Source of the DNA: Rhizophagus irregularis
Taxonomy: Eukaryota; Glomeromycota; Glomeromycetes; Glomerales; Glomeraceae
Assembly (NCBI RefSeq): GCF_026210795.1
Contig: NC_089444.1
Coordinates: 1,292,501-1,356,500 of the forward strand
Direction: 5' to 3'
Length of the DNA: 64,000 nt
Shown: positions 25,311 through 37,500 of the stretch, piece after piece
Layout of the letters: each line of letters starts with the position of its first letter
Numbering within the stretch: the first letter of the stretch is position 1
Notes under the pieces: generated by a model
The model's input: the letters and a program-made list of their open reading frames with translations, nothing else
Databases searched by the model: none
What the model was told of the DNA's origin: nothing
Made by a program: the position numbers and the translations under genes

Positions 25311-25896
25311 GACGAAATTTTATTCTAATTCTTATATAATTATCAAAACATCTAAACTGATCTAAATAATAAAAAATAATTCTTATATATCACATGATAA
25401 ATATATAGAAACGCAAGAATTCAGTTAACGTTATATTGAATTTTCAAAATAATTCAAGGAAGTTACTGAAAAAATATTACTTTTGATTAAACATTTAGAT
25501 GGTGCCGAAATTTTCAAGTTGGGCGTCTTTATTAAAATGTTAACCGGAAATGCAATTCCTATTATAAATTTTCACCAATACTTTTTGTGAGTACTAACAT
25601 TTGAATTTTACGAAATACTTAGTTACTATTTTAGTCATAAAGATAGAATCATAATATGTTGATAGTAAATATATAAATAGCCTAATAAAAATAAAGTCAA
25701 ACAAACGGAAATTATAAATATTAATTTAAGTGATATGATGGCAAAATATCAATAATACAATCGAATCTGCTGAATCATAACGTACTCTAAACGATAATAA
25801 AAAATTTAAAATACCCAATATAAACATATTTAACATAAATACACCCACCCAGTAAACACTTACTCTCTTTAATTTTTCCACTGAAATAATTTACAA

Positions 25897-26194
25897 ATGG
25901 ATAATAATCTCAATCTTACGGACAACGGGCTTAATCAATTACCACCTGTTTCTTCCAATACTCCTAATAAAAAAATATTAGAAAAACCAATCTTCCCTCG
26001 TTAGATCCCTCTCTGGCAAAACATGCAAGATGCACAGTGAAAAATAGATTTTGGACTAACCTTAGAAGCACTGTTCTCAATATTTCTTCATTGAAATATA
26101 CATTTCAAGGTCAAAAGTCCACTCCCCGAATAGCTTGTTGGGTATCAGAAAAAAAATATTATTTTCAGCAGATTAATTTTTTAATTTAATTAAC
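25897..26194 (+). pseudogene. Short gene remnant with one frameshift
   Basis: An ATG at 25897 opens a 35-codon frame (MDNNLNLTDNGLNQLPP..). A shift near 25990 links it to a second open frame with LPSLDPSLAKHARC and RFWTNLRSTVLNISS that runs to about 26194. Both halves look like ordinary coding sequence. I do not recognise the protein. It could also be one exon of a gene whose other exons are lost. Confidence 0.45.
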
Positions 26195-26321
26195 GAAAAA
26201 AAAGTGAATTTATTTATGGTGTATTTATTTAATTAACAAAAAAATTGTAAATAGTGTATTTATGAACAATAATGTATTATATTATTAACAACGAACATTT
26301 ATATTATTCGTATGTATTTTT

Positions 26322-26488
26322 TTTTTTTTTTTTTTTGATTTACGTATTTCTTTATTAGTAATTGTATTAGAAAAAAACATATTACATCGTAAATTTAGAA
26401 ATACATATGAAATTAAGAAAAACACTCTAAAAGAGCCCAACTTAATCTCTTCAAATCAAAAAACTTCGTATAACTAACGAAGTATACT
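26322..26488 (-). mobile_element. Processed retrocopy with poly(A) and 16-bp target duplication
   Basis: Read on the minus strand, about 150 bp of unique sequence ends with AATAAA, then 14 bases later a run of 20 A (26336-26317). The insert is flanked by ATTCGTATGTATTTTT at 26306-26321 and 26489-26504. This is the pattern of a polyadenylated transcript inserted by LINE machinery, truncated at its 5' end. The source gene is unknown. The 5' end has a small hairpin (ACTTCGT / ACGAAGT). Confidence 0.75.
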
Positions 26489-26869
26489 ATTCGTATGTAT
26501 TTTTGAAATGGTTTAAGGCGAGTTTATTATGTAATGATCTATGAAAAATACATTATCATTATTACCAGACTGAGCTGATTTATTCATTAAGATATAATAT
26601 AAATATGAAATTATTTATTTCGTTAGACTTCCAAACCGTCGCGTATATTCTGTTTGTGTATTCCATCGATTTTCTTGATGATCACGATTTTGACATATGA
26701 CGACTCATTTTCTTTATTAATCATGTGTTTACATGAGCTTATAACATTGATTTATTTAATAGACTTGCAACTGATTGTTTTCGCGTTTTTCGCGTTTTCG
26801 CATAAGTCATGAGTCATTACGATTTATTTATATAAAAGTTTGTATAACAAAAAATAAATATATATATCA

Positions 26870-27545
26870 TTTCTTTTTTTCTAGGTCTTTTATAGGACTC
26901 CACTCCAGTTTATCTTTTTTTAGGTCTTCTCTTTTTTTCGTTTTTTCGGTATTACTTTTTTCTTTCTTCCAAGTTTAGTCTTCTCTTTTTTAGTCTACTA
27001 TTTTCTCTTTTTTCTAGGTTTTTTTTTTGGTTTCTCTTTTTGTTTATGGCTCTGCTTTTTTTAGATATTTTTTTTCAGATTTCGTATTTTTTTTTCTTTC
27101 AAGCTTTTCAGAACCCATATTTTTCTTAGGAGCGGTATCTTAGGAGCGGTAAAGTTTATGTGCGGGTGAGACATTATTTTGTTAACTTTATCTTCTCTCT
27201 TTCCAAACTTCTCTTTTTTTCTAGGTCTCTTTCTTCGGTCTTCTCTTTTTTAGAACTTTGCTTCTTTTCTAGGTCTTTTTTTTGGTCTTCTCTTTTTTTC
27301 AGTCTCAAACTTCTCTTGGCTTTTTTCGGTCTTCTCTTTTTTTAGGATTCCACTTTTTTTTTTTTTAGGGTGTCTTTTTTTTAGGTATAATGAAATCATG
27401 TGATATTTATAATGATCAATTCATAATTTATTCTTGGAAAAATATATGTACAAATCATATTATTTATCTTTTTTAAAGTTTTCTCTTTTTTTAGGCCTCC
27501 GCTTTTTTTCTAGATTTTTTCTCTTTTTTCAGTCTTTCTTAGAAG
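26870..27545. repeat. Pyrimidine-rich imperfect tandem repeat
   Basis: The plus strand is dominated by C and T with a recurring unit close to TTTAGGTCTTCTCTTTTTT, about 18-25 bp with variable T runs. Two open frames here (26775-26978 and 27160-27345) are Ser/Phe-rich products of the repeat and not genes. Interrupted by about 80 bp of ordinary AT-rich DNA near 27385-27470. Confidence 0.65.
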
Positions 27546-27890
27546 TGGTATAAGTTCTATGCATGGGTGAGTAGGCCAAAGGTAAGTTTATTGGGTACTT
27601 ATGTTGGAGCAGCATGATGCTATGCATGGGTGGGAGCATAGCGTGCTTACCTTGTAAGCCTGTGAGTACCAACTTTGCTGCAGTCTCACAGTAGGGCTGG
27701 CTGGGAATTTTTTTGGAGCGGTATAGTACTATGCGAAAGGGTTGGAGCATAGGCGCTTGCTTTTAGTAAGCTCGTAGGTACCAGTTTTTGCTGCAGTCCT
27801 GCGGTAGGACCGGTTGGTTGTGGTACGGCATGGTGCTATGCGTAATTTCATGGGAGGAGCATAGTGCGCTTCTTAGGAAGTCCCTTGTGG
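27543..27890. repeat. GC-enriched, hairpin-rich tandem repeat (about 108 bp unit)
   Basis: The landmark CTATGC recurs at about 27557, 27620, 27729 and 27836, with spacings of 63, 109 and 107 bp. Each full unit has CTATGC paired with a nearby GCATAG, a GTAAGC/GCTTAC stem, and CTGCAGTCCTGCGGTAGGAC-like sequence. Much richer in GC than its surroundings. It may be a satellite, or relics of a structured RNA or SINE. Open frames on the minus strand here (27529-27972) simply follow the repeat. Confidence 0.6.
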
Positions 27891-28631
27891 CAGGGCCGTA
27901 ATACTTAATCATTAATTGTCTAATGAAAAAGTATAAGATTTTCAAATGCAATAAAATTAAAAAAAATTGCAAAATTAATTATTATATTTTCCTCTTTTTA
28001 GCAAATTCTTTTCACTTCTTTTTTTTTAATTAAGTTATTTTGCTTTATTAATTTGGATAAAATAAAATGTATATTATATTGTCTTGTATTAGTTTGACTT
28101 TTATTTATTAATATTATTTTTACCAAAATTATATGTTTGATTCATTGTTATTAATTTGTATTTTGCTGAATATTTCATATCAACGAATAAATAAGTTTGG
28201 TATACAAAAATTACTATAGTACCGAAGAAGTAAACAAAATAAAGAAGATTAATATAAAAGATTATTTATTAAAAATTTATTTCATCTTTTTTTACAGAAA
28301 TTTGAAGAATTGTTAAATGATTTACTAATTTTTAATAATTTTTTGCATAATTTTGTTATAAATAAATCAAATTACTTATGTGAAAAAAAATATTATTCAT
28401 GTACTGAAATAGTCATTATTACATCATTCATAATTGCAATTTGGCTGTGCCTCAAAAAATTTGTTTTCTTAATCAAAATAAGGGTCATATGATTTTATTT
28501 TGTTTATCGTACAATTCATACATTCGTAATTCGTAAAACATTAATTAATTAAATTTTATTTTTGATTTATACCCATTTTGAGTATCTTTAATGAATTCAA
28601 AATATTTATAAATAAGATTAAATTTATTATA

Positions 28632-31334
28632 ATGAATTTCTCAAAAATCAAAATTAACAAAAAAATGTGTTTAATTAAAATAATTAAAATATTATTTAGA
28701 TTTTTAACAAACAAATGTTTAGAATGTGGTAATATATATACACCTAATAAAAGGTATAGATGGTGTAAACCATGTCAAATAAATCATTTAAAAAATAATT
28801 TTAAAAAATTAATGATTATAGGGATATAATATTTGAATGGATACCTTATGATAAATTTGATAATATTAAAGAAATAGGTATTAATAGTACTAATAATAAT
28901 AAAAATGATTCATCAATTACTAAAACTTATTTCGCAACATTTAAAGATGGTCCATTATATTATAGAAATATTTTTTGGGGTTATTTAAGATATATAGATG
29001 CGGTGGTTGCTTTAAAATGTTTTAATATAAATTTACAAGATGAAGATGCTATTGATGAATTTTTAAATGAGGTACTGTACTGTACTACTGTACAGAGAAA
29101 TTATTAAAATTATTATATATTATCAAACAAAGGAGTTAATTCCTTTTTTTCTTTTCTTTAATAGATTTTAAGAAATTTTACGATAAAAAAAATTAGTAAT
29201 AATATTAAAATTTATGGAATATCTCAAAATCCAAATACAAAAGAATATATAATGGTAATTCATGAAGGTTATTTTGAAAGGTATTATAAAGAATATTGTA
29301 TAAAATGTGCTGAAATGTATACGAATACAAATTATAATTGGTGTAAACCATGTCTAATAAATTATATCAAGGAAGATTTTATATATTGGAATAGTGGTAA
29401 AAAAGAAATTGATATCTTCATTCAAGAAATGCAATTAAAAATTAATCATCACAGTGATATAGTATTTGAGTGGATACCATACAATCGATTTAACTCTATT
29501 AAAGAAATAGGAAAAGGTGACTTTACTACAATATATTCAGCGAAATGGAAGGATGGACCATTATCCTATAATCAGCATAAAAAGGTGTATACAAGAGATT
29601 CTGAAATGATTAATTTAAAATGTTTTGATAAATCAAAATATACAATTATTGAATTTTTGAATAAGGTAATGAATAAAATTTCTATGAATTCAAATTAAAT
29701 AAATTTTTTCTAACATAATGATAATATTCTAATACTGTGATATTTTAATACTGTAGATTGAAAATTATACAATCAAAAGGGATGTCGCTGAAGTGTATAA
29801 TAAATATAAAAGAAATGTCACTAAAGAGAATAATATTAAAATGTATGGAATATCCAAAGATCCGAAAACAAAAAATTATATCGTGGTACTTGAAAATCAA
29901 TATTTTGAAAAATATTGTGCTAAATGTGATAAAAATAATGGTTTGTGTGAACAATGTCAAACAAATGATTTAAGAAAAAATTTTGTAAACTGGAGCAGTG
30001 GGAATGAAAAAATTGATGGTTTAATTCAAGAAATGCAATTAAAAATAAATAGTCCAAGTAACATAATATTTGAATGGATACCTTATAATCAGTTTTATGG
30101 TATTAAAGAAATAGGTAAAGGTGGTTTTGCTATAGTATATTCAGCAATATGGAAAGATGGTCCATTAAAATATGATACAAATAGAAAGGAATATACAAGA
30201 ATATCGGGCAAGACAATTGCTTTAAAATGTTTAGATAATTCACAAAGCATCACTGATGAATTTAATAAATGAGGTAACGTTATGCGACTAATACTTTTAA
30301 GGGTATTACTAAAGTTTACCAATGGCTGGTGATAGTCACCATACCAGCATTTCGGCCAGAATTAAAAATCTAATACTGGCCGGCATTATACCACTGGTAA
30401 CCGCCGCCGCTGATGATATTTAGTTATACTCTACTTTTAAAAAAAACTCTTTTTTAACTTTTAATTTTCTCTTTAGGTTAAAGCATATTCAATTAATAAT
30501 TTTGATAATTCTGGTAAAGTACTTGAAATATATGGAATATCGCAAAATCCAGATACAAAAGATTATATTATGGTACTTCAATATGCAGAAGGTGGAAATT
30601 TTAATGATTGGATAAATAATAATCAAAAATATTTTAATTGGACAAATAAATTAAAAGTATTATGTAACATTATTAGTGGTCTTAAAGAAATTCATCAAAA
30701 AAAGATGGTTCATTGTGATTTTCATATAGGAAATATATTATTTAAAGATATTCATTGGATTTCTTCAAATTATATTTCAGATATGGGATTATGCGGAAAA
30801 GTTGGTAATGTAGATAAAACAAATCTTTATGGAGTTATGCCTTATGTATCACCTGAAGTATTAAGAAGAAAACCTTATACTCAAGCAGCAGACATATATA
30901 GTTTTGGTATGGTTATGTATTTTGTAGCAACTAAAAGACAACCTTTTGCAGATTATGCGCATGATGAGGTTTTAGCATTAGATATATGTAAAGGAATTAG
31001 ACCCGAAATAAATGAGGCGGAAGCACCTAAATGTTATATTGATTTAATGAAAAGATGTTGGGATTCAAATCCAGACAAAAGACCAAGTGCTATTGAAATA
31101 GAGGAATTGATTAGGTTATTTTATAATTCATATTGTTCAACTAATACAAGACGAGAAGGGATTGAAATTGAAAAACAATTCAAAGAAGCAGAAATGTTTC
31201 GAACAACAATTAAAAATAGTCAATTAATTATTCATACTCAAGCTGTTTATACATCTCGATTACTTAATTCTTTTACAAAAGATCTTGCAGAATATACCAA
31301 TGATAATACGGAATGTTTAGATTGTGAAATATAA
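28632..31334 (+). CDS. TKL-like kinase locus A: three N-lobe exons and a catalytic exon
   Basis: Exons: A1 28632-29071, A2 29165-29665, A3 29757-30273, A4 30477-31334. A1-A3 each carry a zinc-ribbon-like pair (CxxC ... CxxC), a glycine-loop region and an LKC lysine motif. A4 starts with the beta-4/beta-5 stretch (IYGISQNPDTKDYIMVL) and holds the C-lobe: HCDFHIGN (HRD position), ISDMGLC (DFG position), SPEVL (APE position). A canonical HRD arginine is absent and DFG reads DMG, as in many divergent fungal TKL kinases. Lesions: A1 has lost about 19 residues with a frameshift near 28805; A3 has one extra base near 30263 creating a TGA at 30270 just before the donor. A2 and A4 are intact. The locus may be a partial pseudogene or use only some exons. 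Substrate unknown. Confidence 0.65.
30315..30402. mobile_element. GC-rich hairpin MITE-like insert in intron 3 of locus A
   Basis: Within the intron between A3 and A4, TTTACCAATGG pairs with CCACTGGTAA, GCTGGT with ACCAGC, and GGCCAGAATTA with TAATACTGGCC. It is strikingly GC-rich compared with the intron. The core GGCCAGAATTA...GGCCGGCATTA also occurs in the MITE at 49282-49416, so both probably belong to one family. Confidence 0.5.
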
Positions 31335-31470
31335 TTAATTTACGAAGTGAATATGCCGGTTTTTTTCGTTAAATAATTTAAATGATTTTTTTTTTTCATC
31401 CAAAAATATTATTATCAATTTTAAAGAAATTATTCTAATTATTTTAATTATTTAATATTTATATAGTCAA

Positions 31471-31630
31471 CTATCGATATAACGAATCCTCCGGTTTTCA
31501 TCTCAAATTCGCTATAAGATTATAGCGAAGAATTTAAAGAATATTAGGGATATTTGGCGAAAATGATTGGTTAAATGTCACGTGTTGGAAAAATTTCGTT
31601 ATAAAGCGAGTTCTTTATATCGAAGGTTTA
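31471..31630. mobile_element. Candidate pogo-like MITE
   Basis: The left end CTATCGATATAACGAATCC and the complement of the right end TTCGATATAAAGAACTC match over most of 15 bases. Similar ends are seen in pogo/Tigger elements. Boundaries and target duplication are not clear. Confidence 0.35.
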
Positions 31631-31649
31631 CCTTATGCAATTACTTTAT

Positions 31650-31725
31650 GTTCAACACTGATTATAGAGTAGCATGTAAAATTTTTTTTTTTTTTTACAT
31701 AAATAAAATCAGTTTGTAATTGAAC
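31650..31725 (+). repeat. Conserved inverted-repeat element downstream of kinase A
   Basis: GTTCAACACTGATTATAGAGTA, T-rich spacer, then AAATCAG, TTTGTAATTGAAC. The ends pair (GTTCAA.. with ..TTGAAC, CTGATT with AATCAG). The same element lies downstream of kinase loci C (38814) and B (41349, minus). It could be a 3' UTR structure, a co-duplicated segment, or a tiny MITE. Confidence 0.6.
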
Positions 31726-31784
31726 ACTATCCATTAAATAGAGTTTTCACGATTTATTGTTATGTTTTATTGTGTGTATATTTT

Positions 31785-32225
31785 ATGACATTACTAAAAT
31801 GTTTTATTAGCATATTAGCAGGTGCAATTGTTTATTATTATTTGAAATTTATAAATTTATACTTGGCTCAACAGCGGATGTGAATTTTCATTGGGTGGAC
31901 GAAAATCACTACTTCATAAGATTTGTCTTACATCGCGTGATTTACGTTTACAGGTTTTTAAATTTTTAAAATTTATTTTGACAAAATATCTAATGAGCAG
32001 AAATTTATGATTGAGCAATTACTAAAATGTTTTTATTTTTTATTAGCAGGTGCAATTGTATATTATTATTTTAATTTTATACTTGGCTCATCGGTGGATG
32101 TGAATTTTCATTTGGTTGGGCGAAAATCACCAAATTTATTTGCATCACGTGATTTTACGTTTACAATTTTTTTAAATTTTTCGATAAAATGTATCAATTA
32201 AACCTATAAAGCAGAAATTTGTAAA
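31785..32225 (+). repeat. Tandem duplication of about 220 bp
   Basis: Two diverged copies share TTACTAAAATGTTTT, TTAGCAGGTGCAATTGT, ATACTTGGCTCA, GGATGTGAATTTTCATT and GCAGAAATTTAT. Copy 1 is about 31785-32005, copy 2 about 32012-32225. The copy-2 frame at 32007 is open for 64 codons, but copy 1 is broken, so coding is doubtful. Confidence 0.6.
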
Positions 32226-32330
32226 ATTCTTTTTCAAGGGTGTAAAATTACCTTGCAAAGTGCAATGTAAAACAATTCCGTACAAGGAGAATGTAATAAC
32301 TTACTAGATGAAACGTAAATAAAAAATAAT

Positions 32331-32441
32331 AAAAATCTCTCGTAAAGAATAAAAATCTCTCGTAAAGAACAAAATTCTATCGTAAAAGAACACAATTCTA
32401 TCGTAAAAGAATAAAATTCTATCGTAAAAGAATGAAATTTT
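32331..32441. repeat. Minisatellite, 18-21 bp unit
   Basis: About six tandem units near AAAATTCTATCGTAAAAGAA, with the first copies reading AAAATCTCTCGTAAAGAAT. Confidence 0.7.
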
Positions 32442-33539
32442 CTTACAAGAATTCAAGAAGAAGAAATATAAAATAATAAAAAGAAGTATAATTAAATAAA
32501 ATATAATGAAAATTAAATAAAAGAAGTGAACTACAGAAAGAAGTGTTAATGAAAAATTTTTATACGAAATGACAAAAAAGAAGTTCATATGAAACAATAG
32601 CGAAATGATTTTTTTTAAAAAAAAAAATATATAATGAAACTTGAATTGATGAATCCACAAGTTATCTGATATGAATTTTAAATTAATTTGCAATAATTTT
32701 CAAGTATTATTAATTACAATGATGATAGTTATCTCGCGTGCCTCAAAATGACAAAAGACGTTAACGTTGGATAAACGTTGGATAATAATAGTAATTAGTG
32801 TAGCACAAGTTGGCAATATTTTGATTTTATTAAAAAAAAATGACGATTTCTATTTGTACACACTAGTACGAGGTGTTTCAAACCCAGGTTACAGAAAAAA
32901 AAAGAAATTTCTTAAATAAGACAAAATTGATATTCAAAACCCAAACTTTGACGCTTTAAGTTAACTTGTTAGCTTGTAGAACGGACAAAAATATACATAA
33001 TGTATATTTCTTGTTATATTTATTAAAAATTAAAATTTTTTTTTTTTCACAAAATTTTTGTTATGAAGCCACGTGATGTGTATGATACACCTCAAAAAAA
33101 AAAATAAATTAAAAATAAAAAATATTAATTTGTTAATCGTTGACAAATATAAAAGCTTACATCAAATAATTTTCACTTTGCATACGTCAAAAGTATACAT
33201 GTATATTGAATTGGGTTCATAGACTTTTTCAGTTATCGCGTATTGTACGTAACGGGCCGCTATAATGAAAATTTAATTGGATTAAAAAGAAAACTTTTTA
33301 AGCTTTTTTTTAAAAAAAAAATGTATATATATATATATATATAGTAAGGCGTGACTTCCGTTACAAGATTTCAGGGGTAATATATGTGTATACTAAGATT
33401 AGTAATATACTATAATCTTATATGTCTAATATACGTCGCTATACATTTCAAGTACATACTGCACATGAAAGTACTCGGAACTATAGAAAATTTTTTCCGG
33501 TATTAAAACATATTTCAGCAGACGGAAAATTACTGTATA

Positions 33540-33605
33540 ATTATTATATTTTTATTTTTTATTTCGAAATATTTCGAGATATTTCGAGATATTTCGAGAT
33601 ATTTT
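33540..33605. repeat. ATTTCGAGAT short tandem array
   Basis: Four near-identical 10-bp units (ATTTCGAGAT) follow a first variant ATTTCGAAAT. Confidence 0.6.
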
Positions 33606-34560
33606 AGACATGAAATTATAAAACAAATTAAACCGAATTATATAACCGATAATTAAAAAAAATTTGTAGTTAAATTATAAAATGTCAAAATAATAAAAAT
33701 AAAAAAAACTTAAAATAAAAAAAAAACGAATAAAATTGAAGCAGTTTCATATTGTACCTTAATTGGTTTTATATTATGCACTCGAAAAAAAAAGAAAAAA
33801 AAGAAAAAAAAAAGATAAAATGTATCACCCCAAAAAACATACATAATATTTTATGTACGTACAGTGCTTAATGCCCCTTAAAATGATTCTTTCATCTTTT
33901 AGGGAAAGACTGTGAAAGTAAAGTATGATTACACACATTGTGTAAATTGTGTAATAAATAGTTTCTTTGTAAAATAAGAATGATCATTGTTTCTCGGAAA
34001 ATTTTTAAAAAAGTCACGTGAATAAACAATAATAATTTGAAATTTGATTTTCTTATTTTAAACAATCGTTTTTTTTTTGGGAAATTCATTCAAAAAATAA
34101 ATAAATAAATAAATAAAAAAGTTAATAAAAAAAAAGACAAAAGAATTTTTAATCACGCCCAATATTTTTGGTTATATTGAATGAATTATTAATTCATTTC
34201 TATGCTATGTAATGTTATGTACTGTAAATGACAGATGAAATTTTGTCGATCATTTATATTTATTATCTCCGTGACCCAAATATAAATACGCCTGAAATAA
34301 TCCTGCATCGAATTCGGCGTTTTTTTCTATAATACATTTGGCGTTTATATTGTTATTTTTTTTTTTAACAAATAAAAAAAACCCTTATTTAGTAATAAAA
34401 AAGAACCATTATTAGAAAATCCATTATATTTAATATTTTAATAAAAAAAAATTCATATATAATAACTATAATTCGAATTAAAAATTTTTTTTTTTTTAAA
34501 AAAAAAAAGAAAAAAAAGTTAATTTTTCCGATTTTCCGATTAATCACAAAATTAGAAAAG

Positions 34561-37500
34561 ATGCGAAGATCGATAAGAAAGTTAAAAAACAGATGTATAA
34601 AGTGCGGTGGAATGTATACATATGAACAATATAAATGGTGTAAAACATGTGAAATAGGTCTATTAAAAGAAAATTTTAAAAATTGGACCAGTAAAAATGA
34701 AAAGATTGATAATTTAATTCAAAAAGTTCAATTAAGAATTAATGATCCGAATGATATAATGTTTGAATGGGTACCATATGATCAATTTAAAATTAAGGAA
34801 GTGGGTAAAGATGGTCCCGCCACTGTATATTTAGCAAAATGGAAGGATGGTCCATTACGTTGGGATAAAAAGAAGTATATAAGAGATTCGGATAAAACCG
34901 TTGTCTTGAAATGTTTGAACGTCTCACATAATGTGAATTTAAGTGATGAGGTATTTATTTTTTTTAATTATAAGTTATATTGTATATTTGATATTGTTTC
35001 TTTTATTTATTATGATAATAATTTCTTCTTTTATTTATAGGATGTGGAATATTCAGTAAAATGGTATATTGATCTTAAGATATTTGGAATATCTCAAAAA
35101 CCTGATACGAAAGATTATCTTATGGTTCTTAGTAATAAATATTTTGAAGAATATTTCAAAGGATATTGTGTAAAATGTGGTGAAATGTATAAGAATACTC
35201 AACATAAATGGTGTAAAACTTGTTTAATAAAATATTTGAATGAAAATTTTAAAAATTGGACTAGTGGAAATGAAGATATTGATAAATTGATTCAAGAATT
35301 TCAATTAAAAATCAATGATTATAGAGATATAATAATTGAATGGATACCATATGATAGGTTCGATAATATTGAAGAAATAGAAATAGGATTTACTTCTGTA
35401 TGTTCAGCAGTATGGAAGGATGGTCAATTAAAGTATGATACAAATGCAAAGAAATATCAAAGGAATGGAAATGGTAGAGTTACTTTAAAATCCTCTCAAA
35501 ATACGTTGGACGAATTATTAAATGAGGTATGAAATTCTTTTTTTTTGAACTTCGAAAAATTTTATTCGAGATCTTCTAATAATTTTTTTTTCTTTTTTTT
35601 TTTTACAGGTCAAGGATTATTCTATAAACATTTACAGCAATGCTCTTAATATTTATGGAATATCTCAAAATCCTAATACTAAAGAATATATTATAGTTCT
35701 TCAAAATAAATATTTTGAAAAATATTGTGAAAGTTGTGGGAAAACATATTCAAGAATGCATAAATGGTGTAGAACATGTCAATTAGGTTATTTAAAAAGA
35801 TATTTTACATGTGGTGATGGTAAAATTGATGAATTAATTCAAGATATGCAATCAAGAATCAGTAATCCAAAAGATATAATATTTGAATTAATACCATACG
35901 ATCAATTTGATGATGTAGAAAGAGATCCCATAGGATACTCGGCAATATGGAAGGATGGTCCATTGGTCTATAATTCAGATACAAGAAGATATAGTAGACT
36001 TCCAAATGGAAAATTCGCTTTAAAATTATTAGATGGTTCAAAAGATATGATTAGTGAATTCATTATTAAGGTATGACATCTATTATATATTTATTATTCA
36101 TCTTTTTTTTTTCGATTATATTTAATTTTTTATGGTTTTTTTAATAGGTTAAAGAATATTCGATAAATATTAGCAGCAATATTCTTAAAATATATGGAAT
36201 ATCTATACATCCAGATACAGGAGATTATTTACTGGTTTTTCAAGATAAATATTATGAAAAATATTGTGTACTGTGTAGTAAAATGTATTCAAATATGTAT
36301 AAATGGTGTAAACCATGTCAAATTAATTATTTAAAGAATTGTGTTAGTGGCGTGGACGAAAAAATCGATAATTTCATTCAAGAAATGCAATTAAAAGTCA
36401 ATAATCCAAAAGATTTGTTATTTGAATGGGTATCACCTGATCAATTTTATGATCTTAAAGAGATAGGAAAAGGGGGTTTTGCTACAGTATATTCAGCGAA
36501 ATGGGAAGATGGTCCTTTATCTTATAATGCGGAAACAAAAAAATATGAACGGATACCTGATATGAGTTTTGCTTTAAAATGTATGGATAATTCACAAGAT
36601 ATGATTGACGTGTTTTTAAATAAGGTCAGTATTTTATTTGTTAAAATTTTAACGCTTTTTTTTTTTTTTTTCTTAAAAAATTAATAAAATTTTTTTTATT
36701 ATTATTATTTGATAGGTTAAAGATTATTCAATTGATTATTTAGATAATAAGATTAAAATATATGGAATATCTCAAAATCCGGATACAAATGATTATATGA
36801 TGGTTCTTGGAGATCATTATGGTGAAATGTATTGTATAAATTGTGAGAAACCGTATAAAAATGGGTATAAATGGTGTGAACCATGTCAAATGAAATATTT
36901 AAAAGGTGAATTTAAAAATTGGACCAGTGGAAATGAAAGAATCGATTATTTTATTCAAGAAATGCAATCAAAGATTGATTGTCCAACCGATAATGTATTT
37001 GAATGGATATCATTTAATCAATTTAGTAATATTAAAAAAATAGGAAAAGATGGGTATACAACAGTATATTCAGCAGTATGGAAAAGTGGACCACTATGTT
37101 ATAATTTACATGACAAAAGAGAATATGCGAGAGATTCAAATAAATCAGTTGCTCTAAAATATTTAAATGATTCTGAACAATTGGTTAATAACCTTTTTGA
37201 TAAGGTATGATATTCTTTTAATTGATTTTTATAATAATTTTTTATTTAATTTTTTTAATTTTTATAATAATTTTTTTTTTTGGTTAATAGGTTAAAAAAT
37301 ATTCAATAAAGATCGATGGTGATTGTATAATACATGGAATATCTCAGCATGTAACTACAAAAGAATATATTATTGTACTTGAAAATAAATATTGTGATAG
37401 ATATTGTAAAATATGTGGTAACGTATATATAGATATAGATTATGGATGGTGTAAAGAATGTAAAGTAATAAATTATACAAATTGGAATGGAAATGAAAAA

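Larger units (their letters stand above)
25311..28631. other. Repeat-rich, gene-poor region
   Basis: This stretch holds a short coding scrap near 25470-25590 (an open run with LLLIKHLDGAEIFKLG), a frameshifted remnant (25897-26194), a processed retrocopy (26322-26488), pyrimidine-rich repeats (26870-27545), structured tandem repeats (27543-27890) and plain AT-rich DNA up to the first kinase locus. Confidence 0.55.
31335..34560. other. Spacer between kinase loci A and C
   Basis: No gene is supported in these 3.2 kb. It holds a MITE-like repeat (31471-31630), the 3' inverted-repeat element (31650-31725), a 220-bp tandem duplication, an 18-21 bp minisatellite (32331-32441), a (TA)n run near 33325 and an ATTTCGAGAT array (33540-33605). 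Open frames at 32304-32693 and 33892-34089 arise from repeats or AT bias. Confidence 0.55.

Noticed and set aside
26775-27345. Plus-strand Ser/Phe-rich frames
   Set aside because: They translate the pyrimidine-rich tandem repeat.
27529-27972. Minus-strand frames of 69-73 codons
   Set aside because: They follow the 108-bp tandem repeat and show no independent coding signal.
32304-32693. Minus-strand 129-codon hydrophobic frame
   Set aside because: It crosses the 18-21 bp minisatellite and AT-rich DNA; residue pattern is repeat-driven.
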